Position numbers and translations under genes: made by a program
Shown here: positions 53,971 to 64,000 of the stretch, in pieces
How positions within the stretch are numbered: position 1 is the stretch's first letter
How the letters are laid out: the number at the start of each line of letters is the position of its first letter
Notes under the pieces: model-generated
The model's database searches: none
The model's input: only the letters and a program-made list of their open reading frames with translations
Told to the model about the DNA's origin: nothing
DNA from: Craspedostauros australis
Taxonomy: Eukaryota; Bacillariophyta; Bacillariophyceae; Mastogloiales; Achnanthaceae
Assembly: GCA_026770025.1 (NCBI GenBank)
Contig: JAMXDE010000023.1
Location: 744,001-808,000 of the forward strand
Direction of reading: 5' to 3'
DNA length: 64,000 nt

Positions 53971-56240
53971 AAGCGAGCGGCGGCTGCAACTGAATAGAGT
54001 AGTTACATACTTTTGGATTGTTTGGTCGCCCCAGTCCATCAATTGTAGCGGGTGTCACAGTCTGGAAATTGTTCATCTGTGTGGACAGAGACTTCACGCT
54101 TTTACTCCACCTCACACCGAAATCATAGTTCTTGTGTTCTCTGCTTTGTACAGGCTCTCACACCATGCACTCATCACAATGGATGCAGAATAGCTACTTT
54201 GTACCACACATGAGCTTGCTTTGGTTGGAGGAGCACCCATGCACATTTTACATATGTTTTTTGTATGTGCGGTGATTCTTTGTTTGTGTACTTCATTGGC
54301 ACTCCATCGGCCAGCAGTTACATTCCAGCTTTCCACTGTCGCGAAGATCGGAGATTGATGGGTTCCATCCAGGATTCTGAGGTTTTGACCTTCTGTAGAA
54401 GTACCTGTGTCATGGACATACATGACAGGCGTTCCAGTTCAATGCATCCTCAGACTGAGATGATGATGGAGAGTGATGCTGTGATCAACAACATGGTTGA
54501 TGGTTGTGTTGGACATTTGTGGATAGTCCTGTCCACACTGTTCGACATCAGGTGTTGGATCCAAGCCATGTTGACACCATCGTCTCTCCGGCGTTCGCGA
54601 CTCCCCCACTAAATCCATACAGCTGCAGCAAAGCAAAGTAGGCTGGATGGCCATGATTTAGGGCGGATGGGCAATGCAGTGGAGTGCGCAAGCACCTCCC
54701 ATGGTACCTCACAATCGCAGGCGCGCCCTCGACTACTTCACAATTGGCAGGACAGTGTCACCAACCCCATGTGGCACACGACACTGGTGCAATGGCAGGA
54801 CCAGACCAAGGTCAAGGCGTCCCAGACTTCCGATGACACGACGCCTGTGCTGCTCCAATATTTTCAGATGCTGCGAACATGCCTGCCTGCCAACCACCAT
54901 CCCTGCAGTCCTGCACCCACTTTGGGAGCATCATCCGCACACTGAGCAGTCCGCCCAGCTCATTCCGTGGGTCCAAGCCATGCACCAAGGCCTTGGAGGC
55001 AATGTGTCACCAGCCACAGCAGTGCTTGTGAACTGGAAATGGAACTATAGGCAGATCGCTCCCTGAGACGATTCCCCTGCCACCACAATATCGCCAGCAA
55101 ACAGACCTGCCAATGGACACAGCCCTCTCTCCCAACACGATCAAAATACTGACACATCCGTTCCCACTGCGTGCAGGCATGGAGAATAAACAAGGCAGAA
55201 TCAAAGTGCCCCCCAGCACATAACTTAACAGTTATAATCAGTGAGGTATATATATGACACCATCATTTCGAACCTCAGAAGTAGAGCATTGATGAAGCAT
55301 TGAAGTGACTGTAGTCTTCTGGGTGGTAGTGAGGAAACTGGGGGAGGGAAATGGTGGAACCCTCCCGCTCATCATCACTTTGGAGCATTTGTGTTCAGTT
55401 TACATATTGGCTTGTGTCACGTCCTACAATAGAGTTCGTTCTCAAAAGAACTTGTCTACATGATGTCTACATGCGTGATACGTGTATGATGCAGGTTCAC
55501 ATTCAAAACGAGATGATTGTTCACTTGATTTCGTCATTGACACTATCAAACGTCATCATTTGATTCTTGGTCCAATCAATTTGTCTCGCTCTCCTGACGT
55601 TTCGTTGCGACGGTCATGAAGCGCGCCTGCCAGATGCAACCAATTCGGCGCGACTTTTGGTGAGACAGGAACGGGAACAGAAACGGAACCACACGATCGT
55701 CAATTCATTCTGGTGCTATGTACATGGCAGAACATCCGTCTGTACGCATGACCCCCAAACTGTCGATCAGTAGGAAACACAACGATTGGATCAAAATAAT
55801 TCGAATATTTTCCAGCACGAGTCAAACAGAGAACGCACGACAGAAGCACATACAAAGGATGATTCATGTTTAACGTTGATATTCTCTCGTTGCCCCAAAA
55901 AGATCAATCTTGTCTTGGTTGACATCTTCGAAGACCAACAAAAAGGTTTCAAGGCTTCTCGCTACTTAGCGCTAGCGTCTCTCTTTGGAATCCACCAGAA
56001 ACCACCAGCTGGCCACTGTGATGCTGTATTTCTCGTCGATCCGAAGCCCCATCAACGAAATCGTGTTCTGACACCATCCGTTCGTCTTCACTTCGTGCGT
56101 GCCTACAAGGAGTCTACCTTAAACCCACATCAGCCCATAACTTATCTAATATAATGATGATCCACCTCGGACATTTTTTATATATACTTCACAATACGCT
56201 GCATAATATTCTGCAATAACCTGAAAACGCATGTAGACTG
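53971..56240. other. Degraded region downstream of Copia relic
   Basis: About 2.3 kb with only short unrelated frames and no recognisable domain. The longest plus-strand frames (54674-55066, 55786-56154) are not supported by motifs. Near 55240 and 56175 there are TATATATA-type patches. It may include an eroded LTR of the relic element; no matching copy was found. Confidence 0.35.
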
Positions 56241-56283
56241 CTCCCCCCGCGACTCGTTGGTTTGTGACTGAATGGGCTCTTAA
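56241..56283 (-). repeat. Right arm of 43-bp inverted repeat
   Basis: Exact reverse complement of 49701-49743. It lies about 90 bp before the 84-bp tandem array. Confidence 0.9.
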
Positions 56284-56370
56284 GAAGGAAATAGTCGCAG
56301 GCTATTTACTTGCAAAAGTAGTTCTCTCGTCGGATCGGCACCAACACGGCACTTCTCATTTGTCATGACC

Positions 56371-56874
56371 ACATCGCCCTGATGTTTTGTTGCGCCCCGG
56401 CCGAGAAGAGAGAACCGTGAAAAATGATCGATTGCGCGTTTGGCGCAAACCACCACATCGCCCTGATGTTTTGTTGGGCCCTGGCCGAGAAGAGAGAACC
56501 GTGAAAAATGATCGATTGCGCGTTTGGCGCAAACCACCACATCGCCCTGATGTTTTGTTGGGCCCTGGCCGAGAAGAGAGAACCGTGAAAAATGATCGAT
56601 TGCGCGTTTGGCGCAAACCACCACATCGCTCTGATGTTTTGTTGGGCCCCGGCCGAGAAGAGAGAACCGCGAAAAATGATCGATTGCGCGTTTGGCGCAA
56701 ACCACCACATCGCTCTGATGTTTTGTTGGGCCCCGGCCGAGAAGAGAGAACCGTGAAAAATGATCGATTGCGCGTTTGGCGCAAACCACCACATCGCTCT
56801 GATGTTTTGTTGGGCCCCGGCCGAGAAGAGAGAACCGCGAAAAATGATCGATTGCGCGTTTGGCTCAAACCACC
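56371..56874. repeat. 84-bp minisatellite, six units
   Basis: Units begin at 56371, 56455, 56539, 56623, 56707 and 56791 (ACATCG...). They differ by only a few bases: units 1-3 have CCCTG where 4-6 have CTCTG, and ACCGTG alternates with ACCGCG in units 4-6. Because 84 is a multiple of three, several frames stay open on both strands, giving long shadow frames without any protein features. Each unit carries a small palindrome TTGCGC-GTTTG-GCGCAA that includes TTTGGCGC, the E2F-type consensus; it is changed to TTTGGCTC in the last unit. Confidence 0.95.
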
Positions 56875-57972
56875 CTCACCCTCACCAACCATTTCTTGGT
56901 CCACAGTTGTCGATGGCAAACCAATGGTCACGTGAACACGCAGACAGAGATCGCCGCTGCAAGTTGCTGAGGACTCCAATCAAAGATTGCCATCAAAGAC
57001 CGCAATGAATGAAGGGCAGCGACCATCAATGAACGATGGACGAAACGCACAACAAACGAGCAAAGAGCGGCCACCCGTCGGTGGTTTTTCAACAACACAA
57101 CAGCATCGGCACACTCAGCAAGCACGGTTTCCACGCGCGCAAATGACGGTGTTGCCTCCGAGGACACCTCTGTTCTCACAAAATCAATCGACCGCCAGAT
57201 TGCAGATCTCCACAAAACAACGTTGAGAAATCATTGCACGGTGATCACAAGTCCATCCGAGACCAGAACAAGCAACACTGCAAAGGTACGACCACCCTCT
57301 CAGCGGAATAAAATGATGCTCTGCATGATAGCATGACGGGTCCGACGAGGCAATGACGCGAAGCCCGCAACGAACGCACACCCACGCGGTGCACATGTCG
57401 CGAGACGCAGCAACCTGCACTTCATGAAGTGAAGCACCCTGCTCTTCCGCAAAATACCCTGCGTCATTCCGATGGCGTGATCATACCATTCCTGCAGAAG
57501 CTTCACTGTCTCTACCCCCACCTTGTTCGTGCGCATCATCTTCCTACTCGGCCCACTCAGCTCAGCCCGACTCACGCCGCCCTGCCCAATGCTTTCTTTT
57601 CTTTTCGTCCCGCTCGTTCCGTCCTGCGCGCCGATTCTTACCTTCGGCATTATCAACAACTCGCGACGCGAACGAACGACGCGCCATCGTTGGTTTCTTT
57701 CGTTCTACAACTACGATGGTCACACTCGTGCGTTGGACGCTAACCCGTTCGGACTCGGCATGCGCGCCAACAACCTTCTTACAAACGGCACCGCTCACGC
57801 TGCTCCACTTGCTGGCTTGATGCCCCGTGGATACCCACTACTCTAATTGGACTCGTCCAATGCGTACGATGCGTGCATATCTCGCAATCTCCCGCTTGAT
57901 CCGGCTTCATCTGCATCCACCACGAACACGAACTATAGAACACGCGACTGAACCAACCAAGAAACAGCAAAG
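56875..57972. other. 5' flank of secreted-protein gene
   Basis: About 1.1 kb. One plus-strand frame ending at 57846 has a protein-like tail (ALDANPFGLGMRANNLLT, then PRGYPLL) but lacks a nearby ATG and any known domain; it could be a last exon of an unseen gene or chance. The final 120 bp form the leader of the gene at 57973. Confidence 0.4.
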
Positions 57973-60960
57973 ATGGTGAACTTCAAGGTGGCCCTCGCGG
58001 CTTTGCTCTTGCTCGACAGCATGCCGAAAGCCCAAGCTGCACTGCGTGGGAACAGACTCCTCGTGGACCCAATGGATGAACTGCAGTTGATCATGAGGTC
58101 CACCCGCATGCTCAAGGACAACGTCAACGACGGCACGAAGTCCATTAAGCAGGTCAAGACCAACAACCCACCAACGGGCAACGAGCCTGACGTGGAGTCG
58201 TCGCCACCCACCGCATTGCCGACTGGATCGCCTACCGCAACACCGAACGTCGCCTCCAGCTCCTCCCCGAGCGAAGCAGCGACGGACCCGCCGATGACCG
58301 CTCCCACATCTGCGCCGATTTCCTCACCGACAGCCGCACCGACAATGCCCCCGGTCTCTCAGCCAACCTCGCAGCCCACACTCGAACCGACATCTGCCCC
58401 CGTCGACTTTGATTCCTCCCTCTTCATCATCTGCCGACCAGATGGCGCAACTGTCTTGACGCGAGACGAAGCACGTGGCAAGACCATCATCTGCGATGCC
58501 CGCAAGGAATCGTGCCGCGAGGCCCTGGCCGCCGTCAAGGCATCTTCGGACCTGCAGAACTTTTTCGCGTGTGCAGGAAACCTTGGCGAAGGAGCGGCAC
58601 GCAGGCTGTTCAATCGCTACGCCATGAACCCGAACCTCGTCGAGCAACTCAAGGACGTGGCTGCCTCCCGAACCGCCCTCATCACGGAACGAACTGATGA
58701 GATCAAGGCCACCTGCATGACCATCGGGATGTCCCGGTCGCCGCCGGAAGGCAGCCCATGCTGTCAAGGATCTTCTGGATGCGTGGCAACGGCCGTTTCT
58801 AAAGAATCTCCTGCCCCTTTCATGACCGTTGCTCTCACCGCGTGCACTGGCGATGAAGCATGCAAGGACATGGGACTCAATCCTCTCATTCTGGGTTCTG
58901 CATGCACCGGCGTGGGTGCGTGCAAGGAAATGAACAAGAACGACGTCGATCCTGTGACCTCAGGCGTCACCTTCGTTGGCACGGTATCATGCACCAGCGC
59001 CGGATCATGCGAGGGAGTCGGCCATCTATCCTACGGTGATGTCGCCATCATGGATAGGTCTTGCCTCGGCTCGAATGCATGCAACGCAGCTGGACGCCGT
59101 ACCGCTCAGTTCTCCGTGATTCGCACGCAGAGCCATATCGACATCGGACCGAATGCTTGCGTTGGCAGCGAGGCCTGCAAGGACTTCCATTCCACCGTTA
59201 ATCGTGTAACTGGTGGGAAGACCATGGGCAGTCTGTCGATCGGTGATCGCGCCTGTTCCCGTCGCGCCTCATGCACCGAAGTCGGGTTCAGCGATGCGAT
59301 GCTGACGGACATCATTGTCCCTCCTAGTACTTGCGATAGCGTCGACAGCTGCCGTGGATGCATGACGGTCTCGTCATGCAACCGCGACGAGGTGTACCTC
59401 ATCAGCGACGCTGAAGGCGCCTGTCCGAAGGGGGGCAACAGCAACCAGCCAACTGGAGAGAAGGTAACCGATTACTGCATCGGAAAGGACACTCTTCCGA
59501 CTGAATGTCCGACTTTCTCTCCTACGCCGTTCCCCACTCCTCTCGCGTCATCCAATCCGTCGGATCTCCCATCGCAGCTGCCATCTGGTCTACCGTCGAT
59601 GCAGCCGTCTGATGTGCCGTCTGATATTCCAAGCGAAGTACCCTCAATCTCACAGGCGCCGTCCGAACGTCCATCAGATCTGCCGTCTGTGCAGCCGTCC
59701 GAACGCCCGTCAGATCTGCCGTCTGTGCAACCGTCCGATTTGCCGTCTGCCATGCCGAGCTCACAGCCTTCGGATCTCCCTTCGCAGAGTCCATCGGATT
59801 TGCCGTCCCAAACGCCCAGCGCGGTTCTTTCGGAGAGGCCGTCTGATATCCCGAGCTCAATGCCGTCGGATGGCCCGAGTATGGCGCCTAGGGCCTCCCA
59901 GGCTCCCTCCGAAGCATCTGCTTCCCCGACCGCCCTTCCGCCTTCTTTCCAGGCTGGATGTATCACGAATCCCGGAAGTTTCACACAAAGCGTCACTGAT
60001 GTTGCTGGTGAGGTTACCTGTGATGAACCAACAGGAACGTGTGCAGACTTTGTCAACGGCATAAACGCTTTGCCAACCAAGAAGGCAAACATGGTCAAGA
60101 GCATTTTTGCATGCAGCGACGGCAACCCGCCAACAGCAAATTCTCTGTCAATTGTTCAGCAACAATTCGACAAGATCAGGGACGATCCAGTCGTGACTAA
60201 AGCCATACTCACAACAGTGGCAACCAAGGAGCTATACACTGGCGGTACCATCGTCCTCTTGAGTACATGCCACTTTAAAGACTGTTGCACCGGGTCACTC
60301 GCTTGCACCACCAGCAGAAACGGCGCGCCTATGACAGTGAGCGAAGGGTCCTGCAACGGTGACGCGGCCTGCGCTGGTTTCAGCGTGTTTGGCATCGCCC
60401 TTGAGAGTTGCAACGGCGCCAGAGCCTGCCTCAACTTGGGCAAATACTCTTTTAGTACCAGTCCTGCGGACAGTGGCTTCAGGCTGATCGAACCAGGTGC
60501 GTGTAATGGTAACGACAGTTGCGCAAATCTTGGCCGCAACGTGAACGGCAACATAAGAATTGAGAAAGGGGCTTGCGATGGAACCAACGCATGCCTAAAT
60601 CTTTCGAACCGTCCTGGTCAAAATAGATCACCCGTGGTGAAGAACGATTTAATGCTTGGACCGGGCGCATGCAATGGAGAGTCCGCTTGCGAAGACATGC
60701 ACGCAGGCAATAACAAGTTACCTGGAGGCGTCGCCATCAACAAGAATGGCTGCAAAGGAGACAACGTGTGCAAGGGTATTGCCAATGACAATCTATCGAT
60801 CAGCGACATCGTCATCGAGGAGGGTGTCTGCAATGCGGATAATGGCGAGAGCTGTGAGGACTGCGTGATTGCACAACCGTGTACTCCTGCTTCGCTGACA
60901 TACACCATCGACGACGCGAGCGAGGACTGCCCCACCGCCAGCGCAGGTGGCTGCAGCTAA
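57973..60960 (+). CDS. Secreted Cys-rich protein with PT/PS-rich linkers and two homologous modules
   Basis: A 995-residue intronless protein. The signal peptide (MVNFKVALAALLLLDSMPKA, cleavage near AQA-AL) directs it to the secretory path. A PTxxPT/PTSAP linker (about 75-140) leads into module 1 (about 145-505), then a PSDxPS linker (about 520-650), then module 2 (about 655-995). Each module has an alpha-helical start with paired Cys and then a run of short repeats of the form C-x-G-x-x-A-C-x-x-x-G, for example CTGDEACKDMG, CVGSEACKDFH, CNGARACLNLG and CDGTNACLNLS. Both end with a C-x-x-C-V/M unit (DSCRGCMTV, ESCEDCVIA). There is no TM helix. Such proteins are common in diatoms and are thought to be wall or extracellular-matrix components. 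The linkers resemble heavily glycosylated regions. Function is not established. Confidence 0.85.
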   Translation: MVNFKVALAALLLLDSMPKAQAALRGNRLLVDPMDELQLIMRSTRMLKDNVNDGTKSIKQVKTNNPPTGNEPDVESSPPTALPTGSPTATPNVASSSSPSEAATDPPMTAPTSAPISSPTAAPTMPPVSQPTSQPTLEPTSAPVDFDSSLFIICRPDGATVLTRDEARGKTIICDARKESCREALAAVKASSDLQNFFACAGNLGEGAARRLFNRYAMNPNLVEQLKDVAASRTALITERTDEIKATCMTIGMSRSPPEGSPCCQGSSGCVATAVSKESPAPFMTVALTACTGDEACKDMGLNPLILGSACTGVGACKEMNKNDVDPVTSGVTFVGTVSCTSAGSCEGVGHLSYGDVAIMDRSCLGSNACNAAGRRTAQFSVIRTQSHIDIGPNACVGSEACKDFHSTVNRVTGGKTMGSLSIGDRACSRRASCTEVGFSDAMLTDIIVPPSTCDSVDSCRGCMTVSSCNRDEVYLISDAEGACPKGGNSNQPTGEKVTDYCIGKDTLPTECPTFSPTPFPTPLASSNPSDLPSQLPSGLPSMQPSDVPSDIPSEVPSISQAPSERPSDLPSVQPSERPSDLPSVQPSDLPSAMPSSQPSDLPSQSPSDLPSQTPSAVLSERPSDIPSSMPSDGPSMAPRASQAPSEASASPTALPPSFQAGCITNPGSFTQSVTDVAGEVTCDEPTGTCADFVNGINALPTKKANMVKSIFACSDGNPPTANSLSIVQQQFDKIRDDPVVTKAILTTVATKELYTGGTIVLLSTCHFKDCCTGSLACTTSRNGAPMTVSEGSCNGDAACAGFSVFGIALESCNGARACLNLGKYSFSTSPADSGFRLIEPGACNGNDSCANLGRNVNGNIRIEKGACDGTNACLNLSNRPGQNRSPVVKNDLMLGPGACNGESACEDMHAGNNKLPGGVAINKNGCKGDNVCKGIANDNLSISDIVIEEGVCNADNGESCEDCVIAQPCTPASLTYTIDDASEDCPTASAGGCS

Positions 60961-63900
60961 ACATCCAAAATGCATTGTAACGTGTAATATAGAATAATAC
61001 AAAAAAATCAGAATTGCTCGATTCGGGGAGAGGTGTGCGTGTGGTACTGGAATGCGGAATAGAGTGCAGTGGAGGGGAGTGCTCTATCTCGCTCTCTTTC
61101 TCTCTTCACAGAGACAGAGAGACGGTGCTGTGCGAGTAGAGTATGAGATTCGCAGATACAGCGCAAACACATGCCTGCGGCTACGATCGCATGAACGGGG
61201 TGGCGTCGAACCGCAACGAGAAGTGTTGCGGCCTGGCTACTGGATGGGCATCGATCGTACTCATCCGAGAGAGGACCCCGACACAGTCATTTTGTCTTGT
61301 TGTATCCACGACTGAATGGATATGACGTTCGGATCAGTCGATAAGCACGCTCTGCCTGTGTGTCCACCCGTTTGTGCGACACGAAGAGAAAATGAAAACG
61401 AGGAAATTCACGAACCAGCCCTTTTGAAGTGCCGATTTCCACCAACCAGCCTGATTTTTAATTACTTAGTGGCGCAAAACGTCCGAATGTCCACGCGACG
61501 TCCCATGGACACAATGGTTTCGCATCGGCTTCCAAGGCTAGTAGATAAACGTAGAACGCCAACACCACACGCGAAAAAGTACAAACCATATCATACATGT
61601 CTGTAATACTCTTAATAGAATGCAGGAAAATAGTCCATCCGGATATATGACATCCAATGAAGAGAAGTAATGCCTACTTTAGTCGTAGATATGCGCATCA
61701 TCTATCCGTTTGCTCCAATTCTTTGCGTCGTGGATCCTGTGCTGACCAAATGCATCATACGAAAGGATAAACTATACATTCAAACAAGAGCAGAACATCG
61801 AGAGCATTCCAATAGGTGTAATACCAGCTTGCAAGTGAATGGATCCATCTAGAAGGTGTTGCAGAATATACGAGATCAAATCATGTGATCCTGGATGGTG
61901 GCTGTGCGGTGTGGAGGAGTGTAACCAAACCTGCATATGAAACATCCAACAAATGCAATTCTACCAATGTCAACATAACGATGGCGCTTCAATCAGCATG
62001 GGGGTGGCCTGAGATGATCTGGATCCTTCTGGAAAGAGCGCTGGTTCCCAAATCTATGAATCTCGTGATACTGAGCCGTACACATCAAACTGTACAGTAT
62101 CTCGGACATATGACCCCATTCAGGGTTCGCACGTACGCAAATGCGGATTTTTAATTTTATAATCTATATCATCCTATTATATTGTGGAGAGTATATGTGT
62201 GAAGTTACAAGCTCCTGGGCCCTGTAGTTAAAAAGTTTATATTTTTCGCATTAATCTATAACTAAAAACGTTGAGCATGCGGACGCAGAGGGGCAACTTG
62301 GATTCGCAATCGCCAGTCGTGCTTCAGCTTGATCTCCAGTCGTGTCCGACATCGACACACTCACATTTCGCGTGGGGAAGGCGGTTGGTTTCGAAGAAAT
62401 GTTGAGGATTGCGTGGCAGCGGTAGGCACGCTGAGGCTTCTGCTTCGTCTGGACCGTGGATCAGTTGTCAACATTCAGAGTTGTGGGTTGGTGGGTAATC
62501 CAGATCTTGACCCCCAGCTTGACTGTCACACTGCCTTGTTCTCGGTTCTGTCGCCGTTTATGTCCCAGGACGTTGAGCTTCGTCCCTGTCTCAATCAGCA
62601 CACACTGACTTCCATCTACATGCCCAATCTATTCTGTGGCCTCATCCTTGCTTCAGGTCTATTCTCTGTTTGTTCCTTTCGACCTCCTCTCTGCTCGTCG
62701 TCGCCAACAGTCATCTTTGGCTTCTGGCCGTTGTTCATCTGTTCTCCTATCGGCTTCTTATTTCGGTGTCGATCATTTGATTCTTCCGAATTGAAGGCAT
62801 TTTCGCGTGTTTTCCCATTTCTGGAGAAGCATGATTTTCTTGTTCTCAACGTATTTCACGTTTTGGAGCAGAACAAAGGCCTGACGTCATCATGTTTTGA
62901 TTCCAAATTTCTGATTTCTGATCATGTGTCGACGAGAGGTGTTCTCCATGAAACTGTTTGAATTTTCAGCGACCAATCATTTCTTCTCGGTGACGCACAA
63001 CATCGTCACGATAGAGGGACAGACCTTGTATTTGGCAGCGAATACCTGCGGCGATTGGGATCTTGGTGCGAGAGAGTTCAACCCGTGATCCTGTTGTGTT
63101 GGGTGCAATCTCCCCAAGATCGCCAACCTCTACCACGCCCACACACCATGAGCTACAATGACAACAATGACAACAACAACAACAATCTAACCACAAAAGC
63201 AGCTCCTTAACAATCTGCGTTGCAACCGCCAATTGTCATGATTGGACATCGTGCAATGGCAGCTATCGAAAGCGCAACCGGCATCCACTACTGAATTCAT
63301 TGTGGGGGGCAACACATATCTCGCACACTCAAAATTTGTCACTCTGCCTGGGCAAGCTTTGACCACGCAAGATGTTTGCGCTCCATGCACGCGCGCGACA
63401 CTTGTGATGTTGACATCTGTCGAAGGCCCGCTTTCGATTCGCATTGTCCACGTCGCGTGCAATGATTGATGCAAAAAAGGAGTCCATCCGGTCGAGGATC
63501 ATGACATGTTGATGATTCCTTCAGTCTCTCTTGGGTCAATCATCCAAGGACTGTCGGATGAAGGAGCAGGCGCGTGCCGCTGGGATTGATCAGTGTTTGC
63601 AGATGGAGATGATGGCACTCAAGTATCAGATCGGTGTTGCTCCCTGGAATCTGGCCTAGCACGAGTATCCATTTGGTCGCATTCCTTTCAGGCTTTGTGA
63701 CCGACGGCGAAGGTATGAGCTTGACAACCAACTCGATTGCAGCCGACAATGATGACAGTGATAGTAATATTCAATGACATGAGTCGCTGGATGGTCCAAG
63801 TATTGAGGGTTTGCACACAGCAGTATAGCATGATGCATACCATGCAACAGAGCTGAAGAAAAACTCCAATGCAATACCCACCATGTGGTGTCAGAGTCTG

Positions 63901-64000
63901 AGCCACGAATGCAATGTTCCAATACACGCACAATGCCATCACCGCTGCACTTACCTGGTGTGGGGCACCCCATCTTCTGCATGGTTTTCGCAATCTTCGC
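60961..64000. other. 3-kb stretch with no supportable gene
   Basis: The first part is the 3' UTR of the secreted-protein gene. The longest frame (62329-62961, plus) starts from TTG and has no domain. The opposite strand near 62616-62849 is Lys/Arg/Asn-rich and could be old gag, but cannot be shown. A frame at 63242-63469 (FIVGGNTYLAHSKFV) is unrecognised. A CAACAACAA-type short repeat sits near 63150-63185. No tRNA or LTR pair was seen. Confidence 0.4.

Noticed and set aside
56371..56874. Regular repeats that might suggest a CRISPR array
   Set aside because: Units are 84 bp, directly abutting, with no unique spacers, in a eukaryotic genome.
56280..56979. Several overlapping open frames of 143-207 codons on both strands
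   Set aside because: They are translations of the 84-bp tandem repeat, whose length is a multiple of three; no protein features or unique ends.
57523..57846. Plus-strand frame with a protein-like tail
   Set aside because: The start is TTG with no upstream exon identified; kept only as a note under the intergenic entry.
62329..62961. 210-codon plus-strand frame
   Set aside because: It starts from TTG, has no motif, and the opposite strand has equally vague gag-like composition.

Overview
The window reads as nuclear DNA of a photosynthetic stramenopile, most likely a diatom. The main reasons are a monothiol glutaredoxin whose leader ends in an A-FAP plastid-entry motif, a two-TM guanylate cyclase fused to a phosphodiesterase, Copia-type retrotransposons of the diatom style, and a secreted protein with PTxxPS / PSDxPS linkers. 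Genes are compact and mostly intronless. ARL1 has one clear GT-AG intron, and one hypothetical gene needs several frame changes.

Region 1 (1 to about 27.2 kb) is ordinary genic DNA: the 3' end of a class III aminotransferase; ARL1 (+); plastid CGFS glutaredoxin (-); a multi-exon or frame-disrupted hypothetical membrane protein (-); a leucine-rich repeat protein (-); an SBP2-like SECIS-binding protein with RRM/UHM-like repeats (+); a GLE1 protein that carries its own FG repeats and a CCCH zinc finger (-); a USP30-like deubiquitinase (-); an ankyrin-TPR protein (-); a small single-TM, probably mitochondrial protein (+); about 2.8 kb without a recognisable gene; and the cyclase-phosphodiesterase (+).

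Region 2 (about 27.2 to 56.3 kb) is a retrotransposon cluster. A truncated Copia RT/RNase H fragment (-) is followed by an outer Copia element (29937-49570, +). Its pol gene is split by a second, very large Copia-like element on the opposite strand (35265-47041). The inner element has 528-bp LTRs that match wherever I compared them, a GAAGG target duplication and a polypurine tract, so it is recent. Removing it and one target duplication restores the outer pol frame exactly. The outer LTRs differ at roughly twenty sites. Beyond the outer element lie degraded Copia pieces on both strands, a diverged solo LTR of the outer family (51672-52493), and a perfect 43-bp inverted repeat spanning 6.5 kb.

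Region 3 (56.3 to 64 kb) holds a six-unit 84-bp minisatellite, a 995-residue secreted Cys-rich protein (57973-60960, +), and 3 kb in which I see no supportable gene.

The cellular genes do not form a pathway. The most unusual are the GLE1/FG/CCCH architecture, the SBP2 protein with N-terminal RRM-like repeats, and the inner retroelement, which has an approximately 865-residue tail after RNase H, LTR ends that are not TG/CA, and an in-frame stop between integrase and reverse transcriptase.
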